Source: Cliona cf. orientalis | Lineage: Eukaryota > Porifera > Demospongiae > Clionaida > Clionaidae | Direction: 5' to 3' | Length of the DNA: 64,000 bases | Assembly (NCBI GenBank): GCA_963930775.1 | Contig: OZ005689.1 | Span: 1,922,001-1,986,000 of the forward strand | Shown: piece after piece, positions 47,779 to 58,543 of the stretch | Layout: each line of letters begins with the position of its first letter | Position numbering within the stretch: the first letter of the stretch is position 1 | Notes under the pieces: model-generated | Seen by the model: the letters and a program-made list of their open reading frames with translations, nothing else | Told to the model about the DNA's origin: nothing | The model's database searches: none | Position numbers and translations under genes: made by a program

Positions 47779-48135
47779 GTCATACGGTGCATTGCTGCCT
47801 TCCTAGTGATATCATTAGGAAGACAGCAATGCACCGCTACATTTAATTAATTTTTACAATGCATGTGACATCGATGTCACATGCATTGCAAAATTGAAGG
47901 GCTCAGAACCAGAGTGGCCTAACCCACAAATTATGAGTTAGCCCCCCTAATCTTGAAAACATGTTTAAAATGCATTTCATGAGCTACAGAAAATTCACAT
48001 TTTTGAAAATTTGAGTGATTTGGTAGAGTAGGGTGTTTGGTTTTTAGTCCATTTTTGAGCTTTTTAGACAATTTCCCACATTCAATTTGGGGTTAGGCCA
48101 CTCTGGTTCTCGACCCTTCAATTAATGTAGCATCA
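47779..48135. mobile_element. Nested inverted repeats with a MITE at 47891-48123
   Basis: Inner element: AATTGAAGGGCTCAGAACCA and inverse TGGTTCTCGACCCTTCAATT. It is inserted in an outer hairpin set (CGGTGCATTGCTGCCTTCCT and inverse, then TGCATGTGACATCGATGTCA palindrome). The TACATTTAATT at 47840 is inverted at 48121. Confidence 0.6.
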
Positions 48136-48527
48136 TACGTAACATATAATATTATAATATAATATAATTATAGCTACTCATGGCATTGCATGGAATATTT
48201 CAGGCCCATTCAGCCAATAATATTGAAGCTATATATACATGTAAGTAGCATGCATGGGAACATCATGGCTATCCATGCATGCATGTGCATGCATAATAAT
48301 CTAGAAGTTAATGATTCAAAATTCTCTGAGGAATTAATTTTGCAACCTCACCAGCAAGTTGCTAAACAGTCTATGAATATAATTAGCCAAAAATTAAACT
48401 CATCATGAATAAATTAGTTACAATTGTAAGTGTGTAGATAATAATATTATAATCAGTTAACGTCAACATACATCCTGAAATCATACAGTATTAATTCCAT
48501 CAATTCTCATTGTTATCCTCCATGCAC

Positions 48528-49636
48528 TCACAAAATCCAGCACCAAGATTTCTGTGCTTCTTCTCTGCGTCTTCTCTCAGCTTCAAGTCTCCTCTTGGCT
48601 TCTTCTTCTTCTCTGTGTTTTCTCTCAGCTTCTTCCCTTCTCTGTTTCTCAATACTTGTTAGCTTCTCCAAAACTTCACTTGCTGTGGGTCGATCATGAT
48701 AGTCATACTGTAGCATACTATCAAATAGTTCCCGCTCATCTGATGGGCAATGCATTGCATTCATCAGTGATGTTGATTTCTGATTGAGATATCTAGCCTG
48801 CCCACGAAATCTAGATGTGTGCAGAAAGCGGCCAAGATAATGTTCTTCATTTTCCTTATATACAATGGGCAACAATTTTGCACCAGTCCGCCGAGGATTA
48901 TATGGAAGCTCACAGATCACGAACATCACCAAACCCATAGAAAATACATCACTGCTTTCGTTGTAACGTTCATTGAAGACTTCTGGAGCCATATAAGGCT
49001 CAGTACCAATCACTGTTTCCATGTACTTCTGGTAAGATCCTTGGGGTTGTTGGTGATCATATAGGATCTTTGCAATTCCGACATCAGCTACTTTCAGTTG
49101 GCCATCACCTCCTATAAGGATATTCTCTGGTTTTAAATCCCTGTGTGCAATCTTCTCATGAATGAATACTAAAGCGGATGCAAGCTGCTTGAACCATGAA
49201 AGACGTCCTTCCTCACTATAGTGCGCTCACCTCGGACTGCAAGCCCCTCAAGATGTTTTTGATGGTCTCCTCCTGGACAGTATTCCATCACTATAGCCAA
49301 GCCAGATTTGAAGGCAGATTTTCTGAATTTAAAATGGTCTCGAATAGCAGTAATGTTTTCGTGCTGAAGATCTGTTAGTATGAGCACTTCCTTTCTTCCT
49401 TGCTTAATGGAAGCGGAAGTCTTGAAGAACAAGATTTGTTCAATTACTGATTTCTTGGCTTTTATAATTTTAACAGCCACATCTTCATCTGTTGACTTGT
49501 CAGTAGCTTTTAGCACACTACCAAAACTTCCTTCTCCAAGTACAGCTTTGTAAGCATAACGTCCACTATTTGTGGCTCGATTATTTGCCTTGCTCACTTT
49601 TTTTGAACTTTTGGCATCGCTGATCACAGTACTCAT
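48528..49636 (-). CDS. Ser/Thr protein kinase with CaaX-type C-terminus, copy 1 (one frameshift)
   Basis: Reverse strand, no introns. N-lobe: glycine loop LGEGSFGSVLKA, VAVKII lysine; then EYCPGGD. A 2-base gain near 49218 (CACTATAGTGAG versus CACTACTGAG in copy 2) shifts the frame. The next frame continues with HRDLKPENILIGG, ADVGIAK (DVG where DFG is usual), TEPYMAPEVF and SSDVFSMGLVM, then a Glu/Arg-rich coil and the end SWCWIL. CWIL fits a CaaX geranylgeranylation signal, so membrane anchoring is likely. I start at Met 49636, aligned with copy 2; the frame is open to 49684. It is a pseudogene unless the frameshift is an assembly error. It sits behind a type II receptor, convergent with it. 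Confidence 0.75.
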
Positions 49637-49684
49637 GACTATTGATTCCGATTTGAAAGGTCCTGGTAGCCTAATCTGAGTCAC

Positions 49685-50330
49685 AGAATGCCTTGTTTAC
49701 TAGTAAATAAAATTATAGCTACCTGCCACCAAAATTCAAAGTGGGGGATTCCCAGGGCCTCTCCCTTTCCTAGCCTCATGACTCACTCCAAAGAAGGTAA
49801 ACAATGCCTTGTAAGCAATGTATATGATTATTGTCAGTATGTATCAAGAGTAGCTACATTAGCATTAGCTAATTGCCCCTAACCCTCAGGTCTAATGTTG
49901 AACTCCCACGCACCACCTATGCACGCACAAACATACATCTTCATGAGACGACCATTACCGACCAGTGAGTGAGCTCAGGAGAGTTGGGAGCTATTGTAGC
50001 CACTACTTTTACCAAGGCACATTTTTGTTTAGCCCCCAAAAATTAAAAATGTGTTTTGTGATTAGTCCAAGAGCATACACCACGTTCACAATTGCATTTT
50101 TTCAGCCATGCAGCACTTCATGATTAGGTACAAATCAGCTTATTATAGCTGAATTATAATATGCAAGAAATTCCAATCAACAACACATCTAGTCAAAATT
50201 ATTATCAGTTTAAGTTGATGGTGTCATGTTACACCGGGTACCGTATCTTAGTTCTTTACTGCACTGCATTGTGATTAATCATTTAATATCTTTTATGTTT
50301 ATGCTCTGCTTCTCACAACAGAGCTCTGGC
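49685..50330. other. 5' flank of kinase copy 1
   Basis: No gene. Bases 49730-49870 recur near kinase copy 2 (55125-55190) and at 15354-15600 (kinase relic), so this flank belongs to the duplicated block and may hold the kinase promoter. Confidence 0.45.
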
Positions 50331-51300
50331 TCATGGATCCCCTCGTGCATATTGTTGTGGCTCAGATGTTACCACGGTCAAACCGTAACTGGCTGACTTG
50401 TTAATGTTTATGTCAACACTCGATTGCCCTGCGCCCTGAAAATCCACTTGCTCATCGCTTTGGGGTGAAGGAGCATTGGTTTGAATAATCACTTGTTGAA
50501 TGTGTTTATTTAATGTAGTGTGACTGTGTTTCATAACCTTCGTGTGTACTGGTAGCCATAGGCCTCTCCGGAACACAGTTGAAGGAAGCTGCTTGATAAG
50601 ACTTATTATGGTCCATTTGCAATACATCTACTTCGGAAGTGTTGTGAATGTATGCTTCATTGTCCATAGTGTTTACACTTGCACTTTTATAAATATTCTT
50701 GTTTTCTGTTCTAAGTTGTGTCCCAGGGTGATTTGGGTCAACTGTTATACTGGTAACTGTTTCATAAACTGGATCAATAGCATCGTATTCATGGTTAATG
50801 TTGCTTTCTCTTAAACTTCTTTTCTCAGTCTAGCATACAGTCAACTTAAAGATGCAGCCAGTGATAACACATGTAACACCTGTCAGTGTGCATAAACCAA
50901 CTGTTATTAAGGCTGCAGTGGTATACAGGATGGGCATTAGGGGACGCCCTGGCACAGGTAGCTACAATGGGCATAGAGTAGTTCAGTGTAACAAACGAGT
51001 CAAATTTGGAGTCTGTGACTGTATGTGCATGTTCACAAATAAGATGCATGGTGTTACATTGATGATTATTCACTATTGAAATTGACTATACATGTATATT
51101 AATTTTATTATACTAGCTAGCTAAGTACCTTGACATAGTCCACTGCTTGGATCTGGTTCCGACCTTCCATCATCCTGACAGGTTGAGTATATAGATAATT
51201 TCAGAATTTTCTCCACATGTCACCGGTGTTACACAAAATCAAAATTTCTGTTTCAGGTGCTTGGCTGAATGTCGAAGCATTTACCATACACTGAAAAAAT
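50331..51300 (-). pseudogene. Relic of a type I-like receptor: Ig end, TM and Tyr-rich tail
   Basis: On the reverse strand, about 51300-51220 resembles the end of the Ig exon (KCFDIQPS, compare KCVDIQSEA). Bases 50950-50820 encode a TM (ALITVGLCTLTGVTCVITG). A stop follows just inside. The tail 50820-50506 reads DPVYETVTSI, NEAYIHN, EGYETQSHYIK, matching in style the tail of the 26012 gene (TIYETI, NEAYNVV). A second frame (50627-50331) continues with a plausible tail end. The FN3 exon was not found. It shows that the YETV/AYI tail type once had at least two members. Confidence 0.6.
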
Positions 51301-51771
51301 TATCATCTATTTTACTGCACCCAACTGCATAAAATGAAAGTATAATAGTTATTATTATTAGCTCTGAAAAATGATGATAATTATTATGGCTGAGCTACAT
51401 AACAATAATATGTGTACATGTACGTAAGTAGCTGTTACACTATAGTATGTCCTATTTACTGTAGTGTATGCAAGAATCAGTAGATACTTGGTTTATAATT
51501 ATTATAATACGTTTAGCATAAAGCATGCAGCAAGTAATAATCTGAACATATACTCCTTCATTGAATAGTGTGATGTATTACTATCTGAGGTGTGGCTATT
51601 CCACGAGGCCAAAGGCCAAGCGGAATATTCAACACTAATTGAGGGTAGTAAACACACTATTCAATGAACAGAAGGAATGTGTAATCATTGTTTTATTGTA
51701 TACCAGTCGTGAGTTCAAAAAATAATTGAAAAAAAAAGAACAGAAACAAGTATAAAAAGCAATGTAGCTAA

Positions 51772-52575
51772 TTACCCCGCGCGCATGCGCAAGGGGTAAA
51801 GCAATCGGTTTGTCCGTCTGTCGTCGTTACCCCGCGTGCATGCGCAAGGGGTAAAGCAATCGGCGTCTGTCGTCGTCGGCACGAAAATCGCCAGATCTCG
51901 AGTTCTAGGCGTCTGTGCGTGCTGTAAGCACAACCAATCGTTAGATATCGGTGAAAAACTGGTTTATACGCGCTTCAAACTTCACAAAAAGGCTTACTAG
52001 TGCTACAAATCGTGCATTTTCTGTTCGGCATGCCTGTGGTTTATCGACCACACCCACTCTTTTAGCATAATAGTGTGCAGATGCGACTGCGCATGCTCAA
52101 GCACGGTGTTGGAAAGGGTCGTCACGTCATGAAACAGCTACATATGTATGCCTCAGAATGTTGCAATACTACAGTGGCTACAGAGCGAGCGGGGTATGTG
52201 CTCTATAGAGCTCTAGTTGTCGTTGTCGTCGGCACGAAAATCGCCAGATCTCGAGTTCTAGGCGTCTGTGCGTGCTGGAAGCACAACCAATCGGTAGATA
52301 TCGGTGAAAAACTGGTTTGTACGCCCTTCGAATTTCTCAAAAAGGCTTACTAGTGCTATAAATCGTGTATTTTCTGTTCAGCATGCCTGTGGTTTATCAA
52401 CCACACCCACTCTTTTAGCATAACGGTATTCAGATGCGACTGCGCATGCTCAAGCACGGTGTTGGAAAGGGTCGTCACGTTATGAAACAGCTACATGTAT
52501 GTCTCAGAATGTTGCTATACGACACTAAAGTGGCTACAGTACAGAGCGCGCGGGGTATGTGCTCTACAGAGCTCT
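51772..52575. mobile_element. Two to three tandem ACCCCGCGCGCATGCGC elements
   Basis: Starts near 51774 and 51829 (TACCCCGCG-GCATGCGCAAG) and ends near 52215 and 52577 (GGGGTATGTGCTCTA-AGAGCTCTAG). The second unit lacks its own start, beginning with GTCGTTGTCGTCGGCACGAA. Other copies: 7986 and 56588. The ends are partly palindromic but the two ends are not a simple TIR. Confidence 0.65.
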
Positions 52576-52577
52576 AG

Positions 52578-53004
52578 TTGAAGGATGAAGTAGGGATGGC
52601 AGGATCAAAAAATACAGATTTGTAGGGATAATCACATCCACTATACATTAGCCTCATCCCCAGGCCTGCAACATTGAAAAGGTGGGATTCAGAGTGGCCT
52701 GGGGACGAGGCTAACTATAAATCTGTATACGCTTGTTTTTTGAGTAGGTACAGGATTTGACTAACCAGGCAGTAATGTGACGGTCAAAGCTGATTATTTC
52801 TGCACCCACTGTGAACATAGTACATAAGATGAATTTATCCCACATGCATAGAAGATTCGAATTAAGGATAGCATCATGAATAGGCACATGATAATTGAGA
52901 AAACCAAGCGTAGGGATACAAAAAGTACAAAAAGCATAATAATATAATCACATCCACTATACATTGATATATAGTGGATGTGATTACATTATGCTTTTTG
53001 TACT
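52578..53004. repeat. Relics of the TTGAAGGATGAAGTAGG family with two hairpins
   Basis: One left end at 52578. A hairpin TTAGCCTCATCCCCAGGCC / GGCCTGGGGACGAGGCTAA (52645-52715) of the receptor-promoter hairpin family is inserted in it. A hairpin AATCACATCCACTATA / TATAGTGGATGTGATT lies at 52923-53004. Confidence 0.55.
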
Positions 53005-53934
53005 TATGTACCATGATTGTATTAAGTCTAAAGATGTGTATCTACCTAGGACAAGGTGTGCAGCCAGAGCTGTCTCGTTCAGAGTAAGTGATCAGATGTG
53101 GAGCAAGTGTGCTGCCCTCACTCCAGGGATCGAGCTAAGGTTTGGGTTCACCTCTTAGTAGTCAATGTGCTTCGGTGTGCCTGTGTAACATGCTTAGCCT
53201 AGTCTTTTCACCATCAATGCCTTAGAAATGGATCGAAGAATGTGTCACCACGGGAGCTATAAGTATACTATCAATATCATAATGGTTTACTAAGGTGTAT
53301 GGGTATTGTACTCTGAATGTGGTGTAGCTAATGGTATTCAGACTCATACACCCTAATGTGGAGCTCACTTAGGCTCGCCCCAATAATAGTAAAGCATGAC
53401 AGAAAACACACCCTAATATCTGGTCCTAGTACAAGTCAGCTGTACTATGGTTTTCTAAAGTGTATGGCCTGGTTTGTAGGTATAATATCTTGGGCTTCAC
53501 TGGAGCATAATAATATGTGGTTTGTACTAGCTGTTTTTTTTCCTTTGAAGTGTGGTTTCATCATAGCTAGTACAAATAAATTTGTTATATTATTGGTATC
53601 ACAATACAAATTTTATGTAGCTGCTAGTCTAATAGCTGCATATCCTCCTGGGTCAGAAAGACTCAATATCCAAAGCAACCAGAAAATCACTATCACAAGG
53701 GTACTACTCTCTCTGAGTGTTACAATTTTAATTTTTTAGGCAAATTTTTCATATTGAAAGAATTTGCAATAATTGTCAGACAGTTTATTGCATAAATTTA
53801 ACTTGAAACATTAATTTTTTTCATTATAATATTATGCAATCAAAGGATGAAGATATAATTAATATCAAAATTAGTGCAACATGCACCCTAAATCACACAG
53901 CGCTATTAGAATTTTCATTGTTATCCTCGTGCAC
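53005..53934. other. Intergenic, nothing firm
   Basis: A 127-codon open frame (53356-53739) has no recognisable domain, and its hydrophobic composition is typical of AT-rich chance frames, so I do not call it. Confidence 0.4.
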
Positions 53935-54946
53935 TCATGAAATGCAGCACCAAGGTTCAGGACTCCCACTTCTCTGCCTCTCAATGCTTTCTAGCTGCTC
54001 CAAGACTTCATTTGCAGTGGATCGTTGATGATGGTCATACTGTAGCATTCTATCAAACAGTTCCAGCTCGTCTGATGGGCAATGTATTGCATTCATCAGT
54101 GACGTTGATTTCTGATTGAGAAGTCCAACCTGCCCATGAAAACTATGCAGAAAGTAGCCAAGACAATCTTCCTTATATCCTTCATATTTTGCTATTGGCA
54201 TCAATTTTGCACCCTTACGCTGAGGATCATATGGAAGCTCACAAATCACATACATCACCAAACCCATAGAAAATACATCACTGCTTATGGTGTAGTGCTC
54301 GTTAAATACTTCTGGAGCCATATAAGGATAAGTGCCAATCGCTGTTTCCATGTACTTCTGGTAAGATCCTTGGGCTTCCAGATGATCATATAGGGTCTTC
54401 GCAATGCCGACATCAGCTACTTTCAGTTGGCCATCACCTCCTATAAGGATATTCTCTGGTTTCAAATCTCTGTGTGCAAAGTCTTTGTGATGAATGAACG
54501 CTAAAGCGGATGCAAGCTGCTTGAACCATGAAAGACGTCCTTCCTCAGTAGTGCGCTCACCTCGGACTGCAAGCCCCTCGAGATGTTCTTGAAGGTTTCC
54601 TCCTGGACAGTATTCCATTACTATTGCCAAACCAGAAGTCCAGGCGGATTCTGAAATGATCTCGAATAGCTGTAATATTTTCGTGCTGCAGATGTGTTAG
54701 TATGAGCGCTTCCTTTCTTCCTTGCGTCAAGGAAGCTGGAGTCATGAAAAACATGATTTTTTCAAACAATGATTTCTTGGCTTTTATAATTTTAACAGCC
54801 ACATCTTCATCTGTTGAATTGTCAGTTGCTTTTAGCACTCTACCATAAGTTCCTTCTCCAAGTATGCATTTGTAAGTGTAACGTTCATTATTTGTGGCTC
54901 GATCATTTGCCTCACTCACTAACTGTTTATGACTGTAGCTAGCCAT
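53935..54946 (-). CDS. Ser/Thr protein kinase with CaaX-type C-terminus, copy 2 (one frameshift)
   Basis: Reverse strand, intronless. LGEGTYGRVLKA, VAVKIIKAKKS, HLQHENITAIRDHF; then an 8-base loss relative to copy 1 near 54640 shifts the frame. It resumes with LAIVMEYCPGGN, FAHRDLKPENILIGG, ADVGIAK (DVG for DFG), IGTYPYMAPEVF, SSDVFSMGLVMY, and a short tail ending EPWCCIS. CCIS fits a CaaX farnesylation signal, whereas copy 1 ends CWIL. The Glu/Arg-rich coil of copy 1 is missing here. HRD and the VAVK lysine are kept, so the family should be catalytically active. The lesion differs from that in copy 1, so the two broke independently, or each has a sequencing error. Confidence 0.75.
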
Positions 54947-54955
54947 CTCTGGCAC

Positions 54956-55546
54956 TAACGGTTCTGAATTCGTTTGAAAGGTCCTGCTATAATAATATAC
55001 TAATGTAACAGACAGTCACGGGGTCCTGCTACAATTGCAAGAGATGGTCATGAGATGCCTTTATTATAATATTATATAGTTGCTATAGCTACATGCAGTG
55101 CATGTAGAATATAATACATAATATCATAATTCAGAGGGGGATTCCCTGGGCCTCTCCCGTTTCCAGGTGCACTCAAAAGAAGTAATACAGTGGAATCTTG
55201 CTTAATAGATCCATGGACAACAGTGGACATATCTGCGACATAACGGACAATCATACTACATATAAAGGATGTGATATTGGCTCCTGGTACATCTGGAGTG
55301 TTGGAGATAATATTTGGAACAGTGTGTGAGCCAGGGCAGACTATTTTAATACCAAGACCGCATTTTACCATATATGGATGTTTGGCTGGTGCACTGGATA
55401 TCAGCTATTATTGACTCATCCATGTCGATACATGTAACATGTATTAGCTCTACTATCTCCCTAGCTTCTTTAGTCTTTTATGTTGCTTTCTAGCTGATTG
55501 TCTACTATTAGCACATTTGGTAAATTTGGTCACTCTGTCCTGGATT
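54956..55546. other. Flank of kinase copy 2, no gene
   Basis: Shares GGGGGATTCCC-GGGCCTCTCCC (55131) with the copy 1 flank. Bases 55380-55520 recur at 58583-58670 as part of the aminotransferase repeat unit. Confidence 0.4.
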
Positions 55547-55880
55547 ATGAAGTTGTTTCCAGAGTTTGAGGATGATATTGAGTTTGCTAAGCAACTGATA
55601 GTGGAACAAGAAGTGACATGTCTACCAGGATCGATCTATGCATGAGTATTGATCACTTTCCTTTCATCATGATGCTTGCTTTACCACTTCTTTCTCTTTC
55701 TCTCCCCCCGCTCTCTCTCTCTCTCTCTCTGCACACACACATGTGCACACACCTCAAATTGTAGATATTTGGTTATCCAGATGCCTTTTGTGTTGCCCTC
55801 ATCATGCCCAATGACAAACTGAACATAGCATCATGCCATGCAACAGAATAATTCAATTCTGTACCAACCTTAATGGTGCA
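55547..55880 (+). pseudogene. Tyrosine-aminotransferase-like C-terminal exons, broken
   Basis: Exon 55547-55635 encodes LFPEFEDDIEFAKQLIVEQE then VTCLPGS, the pattern of the class I aminotransferase C-lobe in tyrosine aminotransferases (F-NDVEF--LV-EQSV-CLP). After an acceptor at 55764 comes FGYPDAFCVALIMPND, then a one-base frame change before NRIIQFCTNLNG, the usual R-I-EFC helix. Exons before it are missing from this unit. Cytosolic PLP enzyme family; this copy cannot be functional. Confidence 0.65.
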
Positions 55881-56155
55881 CTGATCACTCTATATACTGT
55901 GCAGATGTGTATTTCACTGTCAAGGAACTATCTGACTTGTATCACCACGCTAGCATGTTACTGCATGAGCCTTACCACTCACATATTTTGGGTTACTGCC
56001 CACCTACCACAAATCTCACCATAATGGGCAAATTGATGTAATTGTACTGTACTCAGGCTTTGTGGCAACTACATGTACAGCTTGGGATCTGATGCATTAA
56101 GCACAAATTGACTCTGTGTACATTCCCTTATCACCTGGAGGTCAGGAACAGCTTA

Positions 56156-56562
56156 GTCTATCAAGCTAGACCCCTTTTTCGCCCGACGACCTTTACCCAC
56201 TATCCACACGCGAAAAGGGGTCTAGCAAAGGTCAGTGTTGGAATGCAATTCGTTTGGTGAAGCCATACGAGTGCGCGCTTGGCTCAAGAGCAAGAGAACA
56301 GCAGCAGATGGCCCAGTCTGATGTTATCATGTTTGAAAGTAAGCTCTAAAACACTAAAAGTATAGTAGGCCTAGTCTAGTGCCCGTTTTTTGCCAACTGC
56401 TACTCTACACCCACGCATAAATTGCTTGCATGAATTTCAAAAGCTGAATCTGATTGGCCAGACAAAATTTGATTAAACCTGACCTTTGCTAGATCCTTTT
56501 TCGCGTGTGGATAGAGTGGGTAAAGGTCGTCGGGCGAAAAAGGGGTCTAGCTTGATAGGCTA
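56156..56562. mobile_element. TIR element, CTATCAAGCTAGACCCC ends
   Basis: Arms of about 70 bp (through TTTCGCCCGACGACCTTTAC) are inverted at both ends. AGGAACAGCTTAG stands on both sides, and the paralogous unit at 60646 has this word once, with no element: a clear empty site. Confidence 0.75.
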
Positions 56563-56587
56563 GGAACAGCTTAGACCAGCCCTTATG

Positions 56588-56953
56588 TTTACCCCGCGCG
56601 CATGCGCAAGGGGTAATGTAATCGGTTTTGTCTGTCGTTGTCTGTCGTTGTCTGTCGTTAGCACAAAAATCGCCAGATCTGGAGATCTAGGCATCTGAGT
56701 GACTCGTAAATATAACGTGTCCGTCAATGTCGCCGAAAAACTGACTTCAGTATGCTTCGAATCGTTTGGCAAGGCCCACGCGCGTTGCAAATACTGCGTT
56801 TTGTTGGCCACGCCTATATGGACACTACCCACTATGTAATCTCTGCTCATGCGCACAACCTCGCACAATATGTAGGTAAAGGTCGTCAACAGGCTGCTCG
56901 CATCATCGACCTCTGCAGCGCGCGCGGGGTATGTGCTCTATAGAGCTCTAGTT
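56588..56953. mobile_element. Best-preserved ACCCCGCGCGCATGCGC element
   Basis: TACCCCGCGCGCATGCGCAA at 56590 to GCGCGCGGGGTATGTGCTCT and TAGAGCTCTAGTT at 56953. The paralogous sequence at 60655-60665 (CAGCCCTTGTTTT-TTTGAG) runs through without it, so the element boundaries are set to a few bases. No coding capacity recognised. Confidence 0.7.
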
Positions 56954-57133
56954 TTGAGAAAGTGGTCACTATCAGATGGTCAAGTCAGGTATCTGGGCTT
57001 CTTTATGTAGCTAGACTAGTTGACACAGGGATCTTTCCTATTGTGCAAGTATGCATATATGCATGCCATGATGTGCTTTGTTGCTGGGCAAAGGATAGTG
57101 TGGTGTCACCCATGCAGCTTAGCCTATACAGGT

Positions 57134-57198
57134 TATAGTTACAAGACCTTAATTGGGGTGCATGGTCGAATGCACCCCAATTAAGGTCTTATAACTAT
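57134..57198. repeat. Perfect hairpin with AAGACCTTAATTGGGGTGCA arms
   Basis: ACAAGACCTTAATTGGGGTG-CAT and inverse ATGCACCCCAATTAAGGTCT with a loop of about six bases. Confidence 0.7.
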
Positions 57199-57472
57199 CT
57201 TATTGGCCCATGACCCCCTCTCATCATTGGCCTACCCTATGATCACCCACACCCCTGTGGTGGCCGGCAATTTTCCTATAAAAACTTTGGTTGCTAGGTG
57301 ATGGCCAATAATGGTCATTATCAGCCCATGATAAAAATTAGCATGATATCTCTACCAAAACAGAGGTGGTATATAATAGATCAAAAAACATTCCCATTAC
57401 ACCTCATAATTGATATTGTACAGAATTATTACGATCAAGCTTGGTGAAAGTATTACTCAATGTACATGCGTG

Positions 57473-57474
<2 letters not shown>

Positions 57475-57544
<70 letters not shown>
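57475..57544. repeat. (CA)n microsatellite, ~70 bp
   Basis: Uninterrupted CA dinucleotides; reduced to a few units in the paralogous segment at 59115. Confidence 0.95.
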
Positions 57545-57548
<4 letters not shown>

Positions 57549-57580
57549 TTGAATCTGTTCAGCCATATAATACTATGTGG

Positions 57581-58028
57581 CAGTGGCGTATCTAGAGAGT
57601 TTGTGTTAGTAGAGCTCCAAGTAGGGCTCCAAAGAGGCCCAACTGAGGTGTGCTTTAGCATACCCAAAGTAGGGAGGTCTGGGGGCATGTCCCCCCCCCC
57701 CCCCCCCAGGAAATTTTTGAAAATTAGCTCACATGAGAGCAATTCTGGTGCATTCTGGGTGGTATATTCTAGCCTAGCACACATTATCTGCAAACAATAA
57801 AAAAAAAATTAATGGACTGTAAAAAGTATCCTTCAGTGACTTCAACACATTAGAGATATGCTCCAAATTCAACTTTCTATCCAAGAGTTTTCTTTTCTAA
57901 GAGGCCAAAGTATAGAAAACTGGCAAATTATGTATAACCCCTTCTTCCCCAAGGTTTTTGGCCAGAGGAGTAGGTAAGCACTTTGCAGGGGCCCTGCCCT
58001 GCTAGGCCCTGCCTTAGATACGCCACTT
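57581..58028. mobile_element. hAT-type MITE with intact 8 bp target duplication
   Basis: CAGTGGCGTATCTAG at left, inverse TAGATACGCCACTT at right, flanked by CTATGTGG at 57573-57580 and 58029-58036. Paralogous units at 59155 and 61365 read through TATGTGGAGAATG or a variant without it. The interior has a 17-base C tract and CTGGGGGCATG, shared with the 8319 family. Confidence 0.85.
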
Positions 58029-58329
58029 CTATGTGGAGAATGTTCAGTATAGTCTCAGCAGTGGCAGTTCAGCACAACTTTTTCATTAATTTGCACCTCA
58101 GTTCTGGCTACATTTCAATGGATGCATACTGTATAACTGGTTCCAAACCTTCTGAAGGCCGGAGTTGTCCCAAATTTAACAGTAATTTTAATCTTCTCCT
58201 TTTCCATGACCACAGGCTAGAAGAACCACATTCTGCAAATATAAGGGATTGTATGTACTGTGCATGCGGTACAAATTTACTAATATTCACTTACAGCATT
58301 ATTATTGTATGCTTGTACATGTACTGTAG

Positions 58330-58543
58330 GTTCGTCTTGGCCTGTTTCAAATGGCCATGAGGCTCCTGAACCCTGCCTCAGTCGTTCAGGCAGCCATTCC
58401 AAGCATCTTCAACAACGTCCCCCAGTCATTCCTCTCTGAGATGATGGAGGTGTTTGAGAGAAATGCCAAGACAAGCTACTTCATCTTCTCCTGCCAGGAC
58501 TCAAGCCAGTCATACCTGGGACTCGAGCTATATGTACCTCATG
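58330..58543 (+). CDS. Tyrosine-aminotransferase-like exon, intact frame
   Basis: Acceptor TGTAG at 58329 and donor GTGAG at 58544; 71 codons: VRLGLFQMAMRLLNPASVVQ, AAIPSIFNNVPQSFLSEMME, VFERNAKTSYFIFSC, then YVPHG. This fits the segment of tyrosine aminotransferases after the PLP lysine (G-CT-VQGALPSIL---P-EF, later PHG/PSG). It is GC-richer than its surroundings and has no stops, unlike the other aminotransferase scraps. Partner exons in this unit were not found, so it may be an isolated survivor of a tandemly duplicated gene or part of a gene with very long introns. Confidence 0.6.

Noticed and set aside
53356-53739. 127-codon frame
   Set aside because: No motif, no paralogue in the other modules, and AT-rich chance composition.
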